From Bretschneidera sinensis (Eukaryota; Streptophyta; Magnoliopsida; Brassicales; Akaniaceae): a DNA stretch of 64,000 nt. Made by a program: the position numbers and the translations under genes. The notes under the pieces are model-generated. The model had not been told where the DNA came from. It ran no database searches and saw only the letters and a program-made list of their open reading frames with translations. Of this stretch, positions 1 to 9,955 are shown in pieces (positions within the stretch are counted from its first letter, which is position 1; every line of letters starts with the position of its first letter). The stretch lies in assembly GCA_023935145.1 (NCBI GenBank), contig CM043698.1, forward strand, positions 74,137,001 through 74,201,000, read 5' to 3'.

Positions 1-334
1 ATTCTTCCATATCTAAGATAATAAAATCCGTAGGTAAAATAAATTTACCTACTCTTACCAAAACATCCTCGAGGATACCTCGAGGTCGTTTGATGTTTCT
101 GTCATCCAATTGCAAAGTGATGGAGGTTGGTTGAAGCTCCCCCAAACCTTGTGTCTCGAATACACTGTATGGGAACAGATTGACACTCACTCCTAGATCC
201 AATAGTGCATGCTCGAATAGCTGGTCACCTAGCCTGCAAGGAATGGTAAAACTACCCGGATCTTTTAGTTTTGGTGGTAGTTTTCTTAATAGCACAACAC
301 TTACCTCTTCAGTCAAGGCTACTATCTCATGTTC
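1..334 (-). pseudogene. Ty3 retropepsin (protease) region of Ath-0, partial
   Basis: The minus-strand translation shows the segment ALTEEVSVVLLRKLPPKLKD and then the aspartic protease core ALLDLGVSVNLFPYSVFET, followed by the SITLQL and RGILEDVL blocks seen in the other Athila copies here. The protease cuts the Gag-Pol polyprotein inside the particle. The frame joins gag through a TAG at 335-337 where the sister copies have Gln, so the polyprotein is broken just before this domain. The C-terminal end is outside the window. Confidence 0.8.
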
Positions 335-2059
335 CTAAAACTTCATTTTATTAGTGCAACAATCTTTTAAAAACTTAGCATAAGCAAGAATTTGTTTAAT
401 TGCATATAATAAAAGAATGTTTATTTCCACCTTTTTCAAAGTTTCGAAAATGTCAATCCGTTTAGTCTCATTCTTAGGTTTTACTAACCTTTGAGGGAAG
501 GGTGGAGGTGCATTTACCTTTTCTATCTCACTTACCTTAGATGTGGATGCTTTGTCTGGAGATGCTCGTGCAGGCTCATTGATGCCTATGATCTTTCCAC
601 TTCTCAGGGTTGTCACAACATTCAGTTGTTGATGTCCTCTTGGATTAGGTATTGGTTGGGCGGGAAGCTCACCTTGCTTTCTACTACTCAGTTCCTTGGC
701 CAATTGCCCCATTTGTACCTCTAGTCGTTGGATGGCTTGATCATGTTTTGCAGTGATTTGTCTCATCTTAGTCCGAAATTGTCTAGTTTCTTCCATGAAT
801 TGTTTATGTGAAGTTATTAATTGTTGCTACTGAGTTGCCAATTGCCTCACAAGGCTTTCAAGGTTGATTTTCTTTATCTTGGAAGCTGAGTGGGCTGCTG
901 GTTGGAAGTTTCTTTGCTACCCTTGACTGTTCTGATTGTTGCTCCACGAAAAATTTGGGTAATTCCGCCATCCAGGGTTGTAGGTGTTTGCATAAGGATT
1001 GTTCTTCGGCAGATAGTTGTTTGGTCCCATAAAGTTTGCTTGCTTATGATCTGCGGATTAATACAAGGGATATGTATCAGTATTATGATCAAGTTGGGAA
1101 CAAATAGCACATACCTGGAGTGGTGTAGTTGGTGGGTTAGGTGAGGCATTCTGAGAAGCCATGGCTTTAACTAGCATATCTAGTTTCCTCTCCACAGCAG
1201 CTATTTGAGGAGACGATCCTCCATTTAAATTTACCTCATACATACCCTTACTCTTGGTTACATGTCTTCCTTGAGAGGAGAACTGTTGAGTGTGTTCACT
1301 TAGGGTTTCGAAGAGCTCCATAGCTTCTTCACTGCTTTTCTCCATCAGCACTCCTCCACAACCTGAATCCACAATACTTTTGTTAGTATTACTCAAACCT
1401 TCATAGAAAGCTTGTACCAGTTCATCTTGAGGTAGGTTTTGGTGTGGGAATTTGAGTAGCAGCTCGTTGAAGTGTCCCCAGGCCTCGAAAAATAAATCTT
1501 CATCCTTTTGTTGGAAGGATTGAATTTCCTTCCTCATTTGCCTTGTCTGTTGGGCTAGAAAAAACTTCCTTTGGAATTTGCTAGCCAACTCCTCCTAAGT
1601 GTGGATAAAAACTGGAGGCAAAGAATTGTACCACAATTTAGCATTATCTTTTAAGGAATAAGGGAAAAGAATTAACCTTATTCCTTCTTGGTCTAAGCCT
1701 CAGATGTGCTGGAACTTGCAAAGATCGAAGAACTCTCGGAGGTGTAAGTGTGGGTCCTTATTAGGTGTGCCCTTAAAGTGAGTTAGTGCACTGAGTATCT
1801 GAGGAGATATGTAGTAGTTGTCTTTCGCCTCAGGTTGATATGTAATGCATTATGGCTGATCGAGGTTCCGTGGGATGAAAGATTGCTTCATTGGTCTTCG
1901 CTCAGGTGGCTGCTGATTGTTGATCTATTCCGCCATTTGTGCTTCTTCTTCAAATTCTTTTACCTCTTAGGGGTTGTCTCTAAGCCTTTGTCGGATAGTC
2001 TGCTCAAGCTCGGTATCAAAGGGGAAGAACGTTGGATGCTTGGATCGACACCCGTGCAT
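335..2059 (-). pseudogene. Athila-type gag (capsid and zinc knuckle), multiply broken
   Basis: Start chosen at the ATG whose first base is 2059, because the sister copy Ath-2 starts at the matching ATG (59594) with the same MxG...HPTFFP opening. Order: N-terminal region; retrotransposon-gag domain (THFKGTPNKDPHLHLREFF, then LILFPYSLKDNAKLWYNSL, about 1600-1790); a helical region (about 1300-1590); a CCHC-like knuckle CAICSQLDHNTDTYPLY, whose last Cys has become Tyr (near 1062-1112); the conserved YNP/NFSW region; and a Gln-rich coiled-coil-like tail. In-frame stops occur after HI (Arg in Ath-2), after HT (Trp in Ath-2) and at Gln positions near 830 and 335. Gag would form the particle and bind element RNA. 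Confidence 0.85.
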
Positions 2060-2126
2060 GAATCAATGATGGTTGCTTAAGTGCAGCATTTAAACACTGC
2101 TACTCGGGTAACTCTTTGCCTCAATT

Positions 2127-2165
2127 GTGCTCGATCGCATAGAAAGGTGCGCTCGATCGCAAGCG
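2127..2165. promoter_or_regulatory. Leader GCTCGATCGC motifs
   Basis: Two copies of the near-palindrome TGCGCTCGATCGC lie between the primer site and gag of Ath-0. The same motif is arrayed in the LTR and in the matching leader of Ath-1 and Ath-2. Function is unknown; binding of a host factor is an inference. Confidence 0.5.
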
Positions 2166-2350
2166 GCACAGAAAGCTCTCTTGGAGTGCCTGAAACAGAA
2201 AACAAAAAAAAAATTGATTAGGGTTTTAATGACACGAAAACAAGATAAAAACAAAAACTTAAATTTTTTGAGATTTTTGATAGTAATAACAGAAATAACA
2301 ATGATTAAGTGAAACGAAAAATAATTCTAAAAAGAGATTTAAGTGCAATC

Positions 2351-2367
2351 TCCGGCAACGGCGCCAA
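2351..2367 (-). promoter_or_regulatory. Primer binding site (tRNA-Asp)
   Basis: The plus strand reads TCCGGCAACGGCGCCA, the 3' end of plant tRNA-Asp; the minus strand therefore gives TTGGCGCCGTTGCCGGA directly after the LTR. This fixes the orientation and the 5' LTR edge of Ath-0. It is not a tRNA gene. Confidence 0.92.
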
Positions 2368-2372
2368 AAACT

Positions 2373-3617
2373 TGTTGTGCATTTATCTACCTAAATAAAT
2401 AAGTAAATAATCGTACTTGTTTTACTTGCAAGTGCACAAGGTCAATGGTAGTATAGTGTGTAAGTGCGAGATCATTTCCATAGGGGTTCGTAAACTTCGA
2501 TTTAGAATTAGTTTCTCAAAGTAAAAAGAAAGATAAATGTAAAGTGTGAGTTAATAATAATAAGAACATAGGGCTGTGATATCCACCACTAATTACACTT
2601 TCCCACTAAGTAAGGTACCAATGCTCTAGCCTTATTATGAATACCTAATGGTTGCCAACCTAAGGGCTTGGTCCACGCCTTAGGCTATTGATCTCCCTAA
2701 GCAACGAGTTAGGCATGGTGTATACTCTAACTTTTTTTTCTCTTAAGGGATTCAGCATGGGTGTATACTGATTGTTCCTTAAGAGAGCATAAAGGGTTAT
2801 AGAGATCAGCAACCACACAGGACCTAGGACTTGGTCCGCTCCCAGTTTCCCATGTTGATTAACCCAAGAATCTAGTGTGGATATCTTTTGTTACTATTGT
2901 TGAACCCAAGACTCGGTCATCCAAATTGATTCAACTAACAAATCCATACCACATGTATAAGTTAATTAGACACACACATATTGGGAATTTAACTACAAAC
3001 AGGTATTAATCAAGTTAAGCATTATAACATGGCTATAGGCAACGGTAATTAATGAATATATATGTGGAAAAGCACACATTCTAGTTGAACTAAACATTAT
3101 AACCATAATGAAACAAAAACAGAAAAATAAAACCCAAAGAAGACTCAGGAGACGAGTTGTCAATTCCTCTCCTAAGCTTGCAACTTCAAGTCTAAAACAA
3201 AAGGTATGGTTTCTGTGTTTTACAAGGCTCTATATAGGGCTCTAAGTGTGCCCCGAAAACCTAATTTCTTATTTGAGGTCCAGAGACTTCTTTCCATATC
3301 TGGCTCTGCCGCCTCTGGAGTGTGTGCGCTCGAGTGTATGCGGGCTGCGCTTGAGTGCATGTGTGCGCTCGAGCCTTCTGAGTACACGCTCGTGTGCTGT
3401 GCGCTCGATCACAAGGGAGGTACGCTCGAGCGCACTTTGCTTGATTGCAGAACTTTACTTTTCACTCCTTAGAGCTCCAAAATGTCATATTTTTGTCAAA
3501 GCCCTGTGAAAAACACATAAAACATGAAAATGAAATACAATCTACTAAAATAGATAACCAAAGATCCTAACAAGCGTAAATTAAGGGGCTTAAATATGAC
3601 TATTTAAGCACTTATCA
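2373..3617 (-). repeat. 5' LTR of Ath-0
   Basis: A 1245-bp LTR with TG...CA ends: on the minus strand it starts TGATAAGTGCTTAAATAG and ends GCACAACA next to the primer site. It is homologous along its length to the LTRs at 21440, 25462, 55142 and 59962. It shows U3 motif arrays and a TATA box (separate entry). Confidence 0.9.
3226..3446 (-). promoter_or_regulatory. U3 promoter of Ath-0: GCTCGA motif array and TATA box
   Basis: Minus strand: several copies of GCGCTCGAG/GCGCTCGATC-type motif between 3446 and 3318, then CCTATATAGAG (TATA box) at about 3236-3227, roughly 90 bp downstream. The same order and spacing recur in the other Athila LTRs, so this is probably the RNA polymerase II promoter. 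Confidence 0.65.
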
Positions 3618-3993
3618 CATACCCATGTCAAACCCTCGACAATCAGAGAAGGGTATGACACTCAGACACTCCAAATTAAAAGAAAATTTGAAATTATAAA
3701 AATAGATGACTCCGACACTCAAACTCGTACCCGTGTCCAACATTCATACTCGAGCCCAGGTAACATAGTGTGGAACTTTGCAGGGATGCTGCAAAAAAGG
3801 TACGTAAAAGGTATATATTTTACTATTAGTAGTAGAGGCAAAACTTAGTGCCAACATAATAAGATTTTCATCATATTTGATATGACCAACATTGGCTTTG
3901 AAATTATAGATATGAAGTTTAATTGAAAATGACAACATAAGTCAATGAGGTTGTAGTTCACGGGTAAAAAACTTAAGTTTTAGGTTTCGAGAC
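3618..3993. other. Spacer between Ath-0 and Cop-C, no gene
   Basis: Holds short direct motifs of the type GACACTC, CCCGTGTCC and ACCCATGTC around 3618-3750, which resemble a dispersed plant repeat I recognise only loosely. I see no coding potential. The last five bases (3989-3993, GAGAC) are the left TSD of Cop-C. Confidence 0.5.
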
Positions 3994-5193
3994 TGTTAAG
4001 ATATTTAGTTTAATCCCCATATGTTTTGATGAAGACAAACCATGCATTTATTACTAATCTAGTTCAATGAGTGCGCAGGATATTTAGTGTTGAATTTAAG
4101 GATAAAAAGATCTTTGTCAAGATACAATATCAAGGGGAGTTTTGCATAGTAAAGATGTGTCGGTTGAAAAAATGGCGTGCACACAAGTGTGTGCACAAAT
4201 GCGTGCGCATCTGAGGAGGAACCAGTCGACTAGCAAGTGAACTGGTCGACTGACCAGTCGACAAGCAGGTGAACGTGGCAAGGACCAAAAGCATGCGCGC
4301 GAGTGTGTATAAGTACGTGCGTGGACCAGAAGCACCAGTAGAGGAGCCAGCCGATCGATAAATGATCGATTGATTGGTTAGGTCATTGGAAAGGGACTAA
4401 CTGACTAGTTAGTGGACCGGTGGTAGTCGATCAGCCAACCGACCAGTGGAAAGGTCAACCGACCTGTGGTGGAGTCAGTCGACCACTAGAGGAGTTGGCT
4501 AACTGGTCAATCAACTTGTGGAGTGCGATTAGTCAGCTGACCATCCGATTGGTAAGGAGAACTAATCAGCTTACCAACCAACCGGAGTAGAAAGGGATTT
4601 TAAAGGACCAGTCTGAAGATCCGGTCTACTAAAAAGAAGACCAATCGACTAAGTAATCGACTGGAGATGCCCGTTGGAGATCAAAGGATTTGCATTTAAA
4701 GAGAATCTTAGTCAAAAAAGGAATGTTTCAAAGTTGCCTTTTGTGAAGGCTTAGCTGAAGCTATAAATCAGAAGTTTCGGAAGGGAGTTCAGTAAAAGAG
4801 AAGAATAAGTCTTAAGTATAACTTATGAGTTACAAGATTAAGTTTTGTTTTACTACTCCAGTAGTGTTTAATCTGTAAGAGTTGTGAGATTGAGTGATAT
4901 CTCTTTATAAGGTTGCTTGCTACACTTAAAGTTAAGTAGAGTGTAAAGGTTTTCTTGGTACCTGAAAATCTAAGCCAGTGTAACAAGTTAGTGATTAGTG
5001 AAACTTAGTAGACCGGGAAGCCTATTGAAGAAGTGGGCGTAGGCACGATTATTGCCAAACCACTATAAATCCGTGTCCTCTCTTCTCTCTCTTTAGATAT
5101 TTAATTTCTGTTTAAATTCTTCAATATTATTTATTGTTCTAATCATTCAAATATATTATAGAACAAACTCACCTCCACTCATATTTTCTTACA
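3994..5193 (+). repeat. 5' LTR of Cop-C
   Basis: 1200 bp, starting TGTTAAGATATTTAG and ending TTTTCTTACA directly before the primer site. It pairs with 6657-7784. Its middle (about 4200-4665) is packed with CCAGTCGAC/GGTCGACTG motifs. Confidence 0.9.
4206..4769 (+). promoter_or_regulatory. Cop-C U3 array of CCAGTCGACT motifs and TATA box
   Basis: Between 4206 and about 4665 variants of CCAGTCGACT and CCGACCAG follow one another, many forming self-complementary GTCGAC cores. GCTATAAATCAG at 4760-4771 is a good TATA box about 95 bp after the array. The right LTR has the matching array at about 6855-7290 and TTATAAATC near 7370. The layout suggests an upstream activating array. Confidence 0.6.
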
Positions 5194-5195
5194 AG

Positions 5196-5210
5196 TGGTA
5201 TTAGAGTAGG
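5196..5210 (+). promoter_or_regulatory. Primer binding site (initiator tRNA-Met type)
   Basis: TGGTATTAGAGTAGG two bases after the left LTR. It resembles the usual Copia site TGGTATCAGAGC, with a few changes. Confidence 0.8.
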
Positions 5211-5251
5211 TCTCCATTCCATTTGACTAATCGTCGAGGAATTCCTGAAGG

Positions 5252-6390
5252 ATGAGCGCATATACTACAACAAACGATGCTGAGGAACTTGCTATGTTCA
5301 CCACACCAATTTTTTATGGTTCAAACTATTCATTTTGGAGGAAGAGGTAGATTGTTTTCATCAAGAGCATAGACTTAAATTACTAGAAGGTGATTAGAAA
5401 ATGACTATACAGACACACCAAAAGGATTTGTGATATGGAGATCAAGAATGATAATGATGAGTGCACTCAATCGGAGAAAAATCAACGAGAGATCAACAAT
5501 AAGGCTATGCATCTACTATACCGCAGGATAAAAAAAAATCAGTTCAACCAAATTCAAACTTATGAAACAGCCCAAGAAATCTAGAACAAGCTGAAGGCTA
5601 CGTTTGAAGGTACAACTAAAGTAAAATTAACTAAGATCAACATTCTAATGTCATCATTTGATTCTTTTAAGATGGGTGTGGGTGAAAGCATTTTGAAGAT
5701 GACCACTTGGTTCACTAAGCTAGTTAATAAGCTAAAGCAGCTATGAAAGGAGTTCATTGAGATAGATCAGGTGATCAAAATGCTCAGATCTTTGTCCAGA
5801 GATTGGCTACCCAAGGTGTCAGCAATCGAAGAATAAAAAAAGTTCACAACCATGACCTTGGAAGACCTCGTTGGATCACTAATGACCAATGAAATTAATC
5901 TGAAGATGTTAAAAGTTGACGAGGATAATCAGAAGAAGACATTGCTTTTAAAGTAGCTAAGGATGATGATGAAGATATATCCAATGACAAAGATTCATCT
6001 GATGAAGATAAAATTACCAAATTGACTATGTAGTTCAAGAGAAATCTTGAACAATTCAAAAAGGATAAGAAAGTCAATAAACACAGTCTATCTGATTATG
6101 CTAATAAATCTACTTGCAAGTTTTTAGATCAGAAAAGAAAGTCATCAAGAAGAAGAGAATCAATGTACTTTGAATGTGATAAGCCTGGTCATAAGAGGGT
6201 AGATTGTCCAAGTTTAAAAGGATCGAGTTTAAAGAAGAGAAAATGTTTACTAGCAACTTGGAGCAATAATGAATCCAAAAATTTGGATATCAAAAAACAA
6301 GTCATGAATCTCTACCATGTATCATTAGAAAGCAAGAAATTTTTACAAAACAACAAGGTAGATAAGGTAAATAAGTCTGACAAAGGTTGA
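5252..6390 (+). pseudogene. Copia gag of Cop-C, broken
   Basis: The start is the ATG at 5252 (MSAYTTTNDAEELAMF), followed by the FYGSNYSFW signature typical of the start of Copia Gag. Further on come a UBN2-like helical region (ATFEGTTKVKLTKINIL, then a KMTTW... region) and, after a frameshift near 5940, a zinc knuckle in frame at 6163-6390: YFECDKPGHKRVDCPSL (C-x2-C-x4-H-x4-C intact). There are at least five in-frame stops in the N-terminal half. The final part (MNLYHVSLESKK) ends at a stop near 6388. No pol follows. Confidence 0.8.
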
Positions 6391-6656
6391 GTTATCTAAG
6401 ATTTAATCAGTAACAGTTTAATTACATGCTTATGTGTGTTCATTTCTATTTTGTTTACATTATTTGCATGCTTATATTGGGTTTAATCAATTTAATCCCC
6501 ATTTGTTTAAGGGGAGCTTAGATTTGGATGTTTTATTTAATTTCCCATGTGTTTAGAGGGAGCCTCATACCCACTTTTGATTTTAGACAAAAAAAAAAAA
6601 ATGGGGAAGTTTATACTACACTGTTTAATGATTTTGTCTACATCAAAAAAGGAGAT
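6391..6656 (+). other. 3' untranslated region and polypurine tract of Cop-C
   Basis: About 265 bp without coding signal, holding TTTAAGGGGAGC (6507-6518) and an A-run with ATGGGGAAG near 6590-6610. It ends in CAAAAAAGGAGAT (6644-6656), the plus-strand priming tract abutting the 3' LTR. The G-run before 6520 looks like a second, internal tract. Confidence 0.7.
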
Positions 6657-7784
6657 TGTTAGGATATTTAGTTTAATCCCCGCCCTGCATTTATTACTAA
6701 TCAAGTTCATTGAGTGTGCAGGGTATTTAGTGTTGCATTTAAGGATCAAAAGATCTCTGTCGTGATACAATATAAAGGGGAGTTTTGCATAGTAAAGACG
6801 TGCCAGTCGAAAAAAATGGCATGCGTGTAAGTGCATGTGCATCTGAAGAGGAACCAGTTGACTAACCAGCTGATGAGCAGGTAAACCGATCTACTAACCA
6901 GCTGATGAGAAGGTGAGCATGCAGTGTGCGTAAGGACCAAAAGCATGCACGCGAGTGCATGCAAATGCATGTGTGGACGAGCCAACTGACCAGCGGAGGA
7001 CCAGTCGATCGGTCAGCCAATCAGTGAAGGAGGCAGTCGATCGATGGAGGGTCGACCAGTCAGTTGATTAGTGGAGAAAGAAACCAACCGGTAAGCTGAC
7101 CGGTGGAGGAGTCGGAGTCGGCTAATGAAGAGGGACCAATCAGTTGACCAACTGACTAGTAAGGAGAACCGTTTAGTTGACCAACCGACCAGTAGTAAAA
7201 GCAGTTTTTAAAAGACTAGTATGAAGACCTGATATACTAAGGAGAAGATCAGTCAATTGAGTAGTCAACTGTAGATGCCCGTTGGAGATAAGAGGATCTA
7301 CATTTAAGGAGAATCTCAGTAAGAAAAGGATTGTTTCAAAGTTTCCTTTTATGAAGGCTTAGTTGAAGTTATAAATCAAAGATTGCTGAAGGGAGTTCAA
7401 CAAGAGAGAAGAATAAGTCTCAAGTGTATATCACGAGCTAAAAGATTAAGTTTTGTTTTACTACTCCGTTAGTGTTTAATCTGTAAGAGTTGTGAGATTG
7501 AGTGATATCTCTCTGTAAGGTCGCTTGCTTCCCCTAAAATCAAGCAGAGTGTAAAGGTTTGCTTGATACCCGAAAATCCAAGCCAGTGTAACGAGTTGGT
7601 GATTAGTGGAACTTAGTAGACAGGGAGAGGCCTATTGAAGAAGTGGACGTAGGCATGATTATTACCAATCAACTATAAATCCGGGTCATCTCTTCTCTCT
7701 CTTTAGATCTTTAATTTCTATTTAAATTCTTCAATATTGTTTATTGTTCTTATCATTCAAAATCTCCACTAATATTTTCTAATA
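6657..7784 (+). repeat. 3' LTR of Cop-C
   Basis: 1128 bp, starting TGTTAGGATATTTAG. The last bases read ATA where CA is expected, so the end is mutated, but the TSD GAGAC begins at 7785 and fixes the edge. It is shorter than the 5' LTR, mainly through losses in the array region. Confidence 0.88.
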
Positions 7785-7789
7785 GAGAC

Positions 7790-9396
7790 CATAAAGTCTT
7801 AGGTTCGACTCCCACCATCATTATATTGATTATTTCTCTTACGTGAATAATGTGATAGAATTATGATTTATGTATGGGTTATAAGACTTTATTTTAAGCT
7901 TATATTGTAATCAAATTTTCGATACTTGCATTTTTAAGACATCACTTCACTAAAAAAAAAAAAAAATAATAGATTTATAAATTCACCAAAATGCAGAACA
8001 AAACTGAAGAAAGAAAATGACAGAGAACTCATACACGGGATTTGGCTGAAGAGCGTGACAAAGAATTAGATGAATGTCTCGCAAGTCCAAGAATTTGATG
8101 AATGAACAAAAATATAAAAATTAATTTATAGAGCATTCGTTTTTTGGGACTATTGTTACCTTTCTTATACCATCTCCTTCGTTATTAGAACATGTGTACA
8201 CATGTGATCCCTTTGTTGGCCCCGTTGATAACCCCTTGGGAGTTAAATTTGACTCAAGCGTATCAATGATGGGATAATATAATACTCATCGTAGATAGTA
8301 GGGCCTCGTCTCTGAATAAATTTATCCCTTTGCTAATGTTTATGTAATAATTTTTAATTAGGAAAATACCGAAATTAGTTTCCATATATTACCAACGGCA
8401 GGACAACCCTCACAAATTTTCATTTTCCCATCACTAAAATACCTAAAAATTTCAAAAGAAATGAAAGAAAATCCAAAAATAAATTCATGGGCAACCTATG
8501 ATAGGAATCTAGTTGTAGCTGTTAAAAATCTCGTCGCAAAAAAATGTTAAATCCCTAGATAATTTCCGTAACTCAAAATTTGGACTCTCTTTCTCGTATG
8601 TTCTCTCTCCCTTCTAAAACATCACTTTCCTCTCTCTCTTTACTATAAAATATTTACTCTACTTCCCTTTCATTTCTATTTTAGTTAATATCTCCCTCCT
8701 TCTGATATTTTCTCTCTTTCCTAGCGCGGTCTGGCTCTCTTCTAGCGCCTTGTCTTTATCATGCGCCTCCATCTCCATTCGTACAAGTGAGATCTCTCTT
8801 TTCCTTCTTCTATCTCTTTCTCTTTTCCTCTCTCGTGCTCTCACTATGTCTTTTGTTGTCTTTCTCAATGCAGGATTGAAGAATTGTTAGATTGATTTTT
8901 TCCTTACTTGAGCATGTAGGTACAATTTCTTCAAATATATCTTTAATTTCTTTGCAGATAATGTTTTTTTTTAGATATTGTGCAATTGGTGCTGTAATTT
9001 ATAGCTTTATCAGATTCCTTTATTTTTGGTTAAATTCTTTGTAGATAATGTTTCTTTTTTTGAGATATTGTGTAGTTGTTGTTGTAATTTGTTGAGTGCT
9101 TAGAAATGATTGGTTTTCACATTTTCTTTTACGGATTTGTTAGTGAAAGAGAAAATTTTAAATTTAAGATATCATGGAAAGAAATTTTAGAGTTAGGAAT
9201 CTTGCTTAACCACTAGATATTTTTTTGTTGGGTGTACATGGTTAAATTCATAAAACGATTACTCTATTTATGGGAAAAAAAGTCTTTATAGAAAAAATGC
9301 TCTCAACTATACATATTTATAATGGGGGGTAGGGGTGTGTGTGTGTGTAGGGGGGGGTGTGGAGTTGGGTGTATGGGTAGGCGTGTGGGGGTAGGT
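7790..9396. other. Gene-poor spacer, no element recognised
   Basis: AT-rich. It has an A15 run near 7952-7967, a CT-rich stretch at about 8580-8870 (TCTCTCTC-type, as seen in plant 5' UTRs or promoters) and a G-rich tract at its right end. The single longer frame, on the minus strand at 8659-8868, is an Arg/Lys/Glu repeat that only mirrors the CT-rich DNA. I see no LTR, primer site or conserved domain. It may be host intergenic DNA or a very old repeat. Confidence 0.5.
9321..9396 (+). repeat. G-rich low-complexity tract
   Basis: Runs of GGGG/GGGGGG separated by TGTGTGT and GGTGTGG units occupy about 75 bp. Four or more G-runs close together could fold as a G-quadruplex on the plus strand. 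It sits directly against the end of the chromovirus LTR that starts at 9397. Confidence 0.7.
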
Positions 9397-9955
9397 TGTA
9401 CCGACCCATCCCAGGTTGGTCACCTCGAGACGGTATCGCCACATTTTACTATCTTATGACACATAAATGGAACAATATAATACTTCCACACAAAATAAAA
9501 TACATTCAAGCCTCAACCCTCAATAAGGGAGTTACATTATCAAAATCCTATCTGAAACAATCTATACAACATATATAAATGCATGAATAATTACGACTTC
9601 AAATTTTTGTTTTTTCTTCTTGCATTAGTCCGAGGATATGGATCATGGGACTTACATAATATAACTCACTTTGTATTTTTGCTCAAAATTTCTATTTGTT
9701 TTGCCAGCTGCCTGAAATTATTTAATAATGAGGAGTGAGCTTTACAAGCTCAGTGAATTAAATCTACTAGAAGTACTCGATTTGTATACTTCTAGTTGCA
9801 ATTTATTATTCAATAAATCAAATAATTTGTCAATATATATTTTTAACTGTCATCTCATAATTATAATTCAATAATAATTTTCTTCTATCTTTACTTATAT
9901 TGTAAATCCAATAATCGTATAGTATTCTTTCAAAATCTATCTCATATATATATAC
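9397..9955 (-). repeat. Tekay-like LTR, piece 1 (3' end of the LTR)
   Basis: The plus strand begins TGTACCGACCCATCCCAGG. Its complement closely matches the end of the Tekay LTR at 47955-48007 (CCGTCTCG, then GGTGACCAACC, then GGGAT). The stretch GAGTGAGCTTTACAAGCTC near 9733 matches the complement of 47660-47685. It is therefore an old minus-strand chromovirus LTR, cut at 9955 by Cop-A and continued at 20114 and 62995. The partner LTR and internal region are not seen, so it may be a solo LTR. Confidence 0.7.

Larger units (their letters stand above)
1..3617 (-). mobile_element. Ath-0: 5' half of an Athila-like Ty3/gypsy retrotransposon
   Basis: Read on the minus strand this is 5' LTR (3617 to 2373), tRNA-Asp primer site, leader, gag and the start of protease, then the window edge. 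RT, integrase and the 3' LTR lie to the left and are not seen. The LTR, primer site and Gag match those of Ath-2 (56-61 kb), so both belong to one family. The Asp primer and the DLG-type protease core fit the Athila branch of the Athila/Tat lineage. The 5 bases right of the LTR (3618-3622, CATAC) should be one half of its TSD. All reading frames carry stops, so this copy is dead. Confidence 0.85.
3994..7784 (+). mobile_element. Cop-C: gag-only Copia-type LTR element
   Basis: Two LTRs (3994-5193 and 6657-7784) flank an internal region of only about 1.46 kb. The exact 5-bp TSD GAGAC is at 3989-3993 and 7785-7789. A Met-type primer site follows the left LTR, and the purine tract CAAAAAAGGAGAT precedes the right one. 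Only a decayed gag is present: no protease, integrase, RT or RNase H. It is therefore a non-autonomous (deletion-derived) Copia element that needed proteins from another copy. The LTRs differ at many sites, so the insertion is not recent. Confidence 0.9.

Noticed and set aside
2351..2367. tRNA-Asp 3' end as a tRNA gene
   Set aside because: Only the last 16 or so bases are present; it is a primer site, also at 22774, 40098 and 59940.
3206..3509. Two overlapping Cys/Ser-rich ORFs
   Set aside because: Translations of the GCTCGAG array in the Ath-0 LTR.
4117..4335. Minus-strand Cys/His/Ser-rich ORF in the Cop-C LTR, and its counterpart at 6746-6985
   Set aside because: Produced by the GTCGAC motif array; no domain.
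8659..8868. Arg/Lys/Glu-rich minus-strand ORF
   Set aside because: Mirrors a CT-rich stretch; no domain, no conservation visible.
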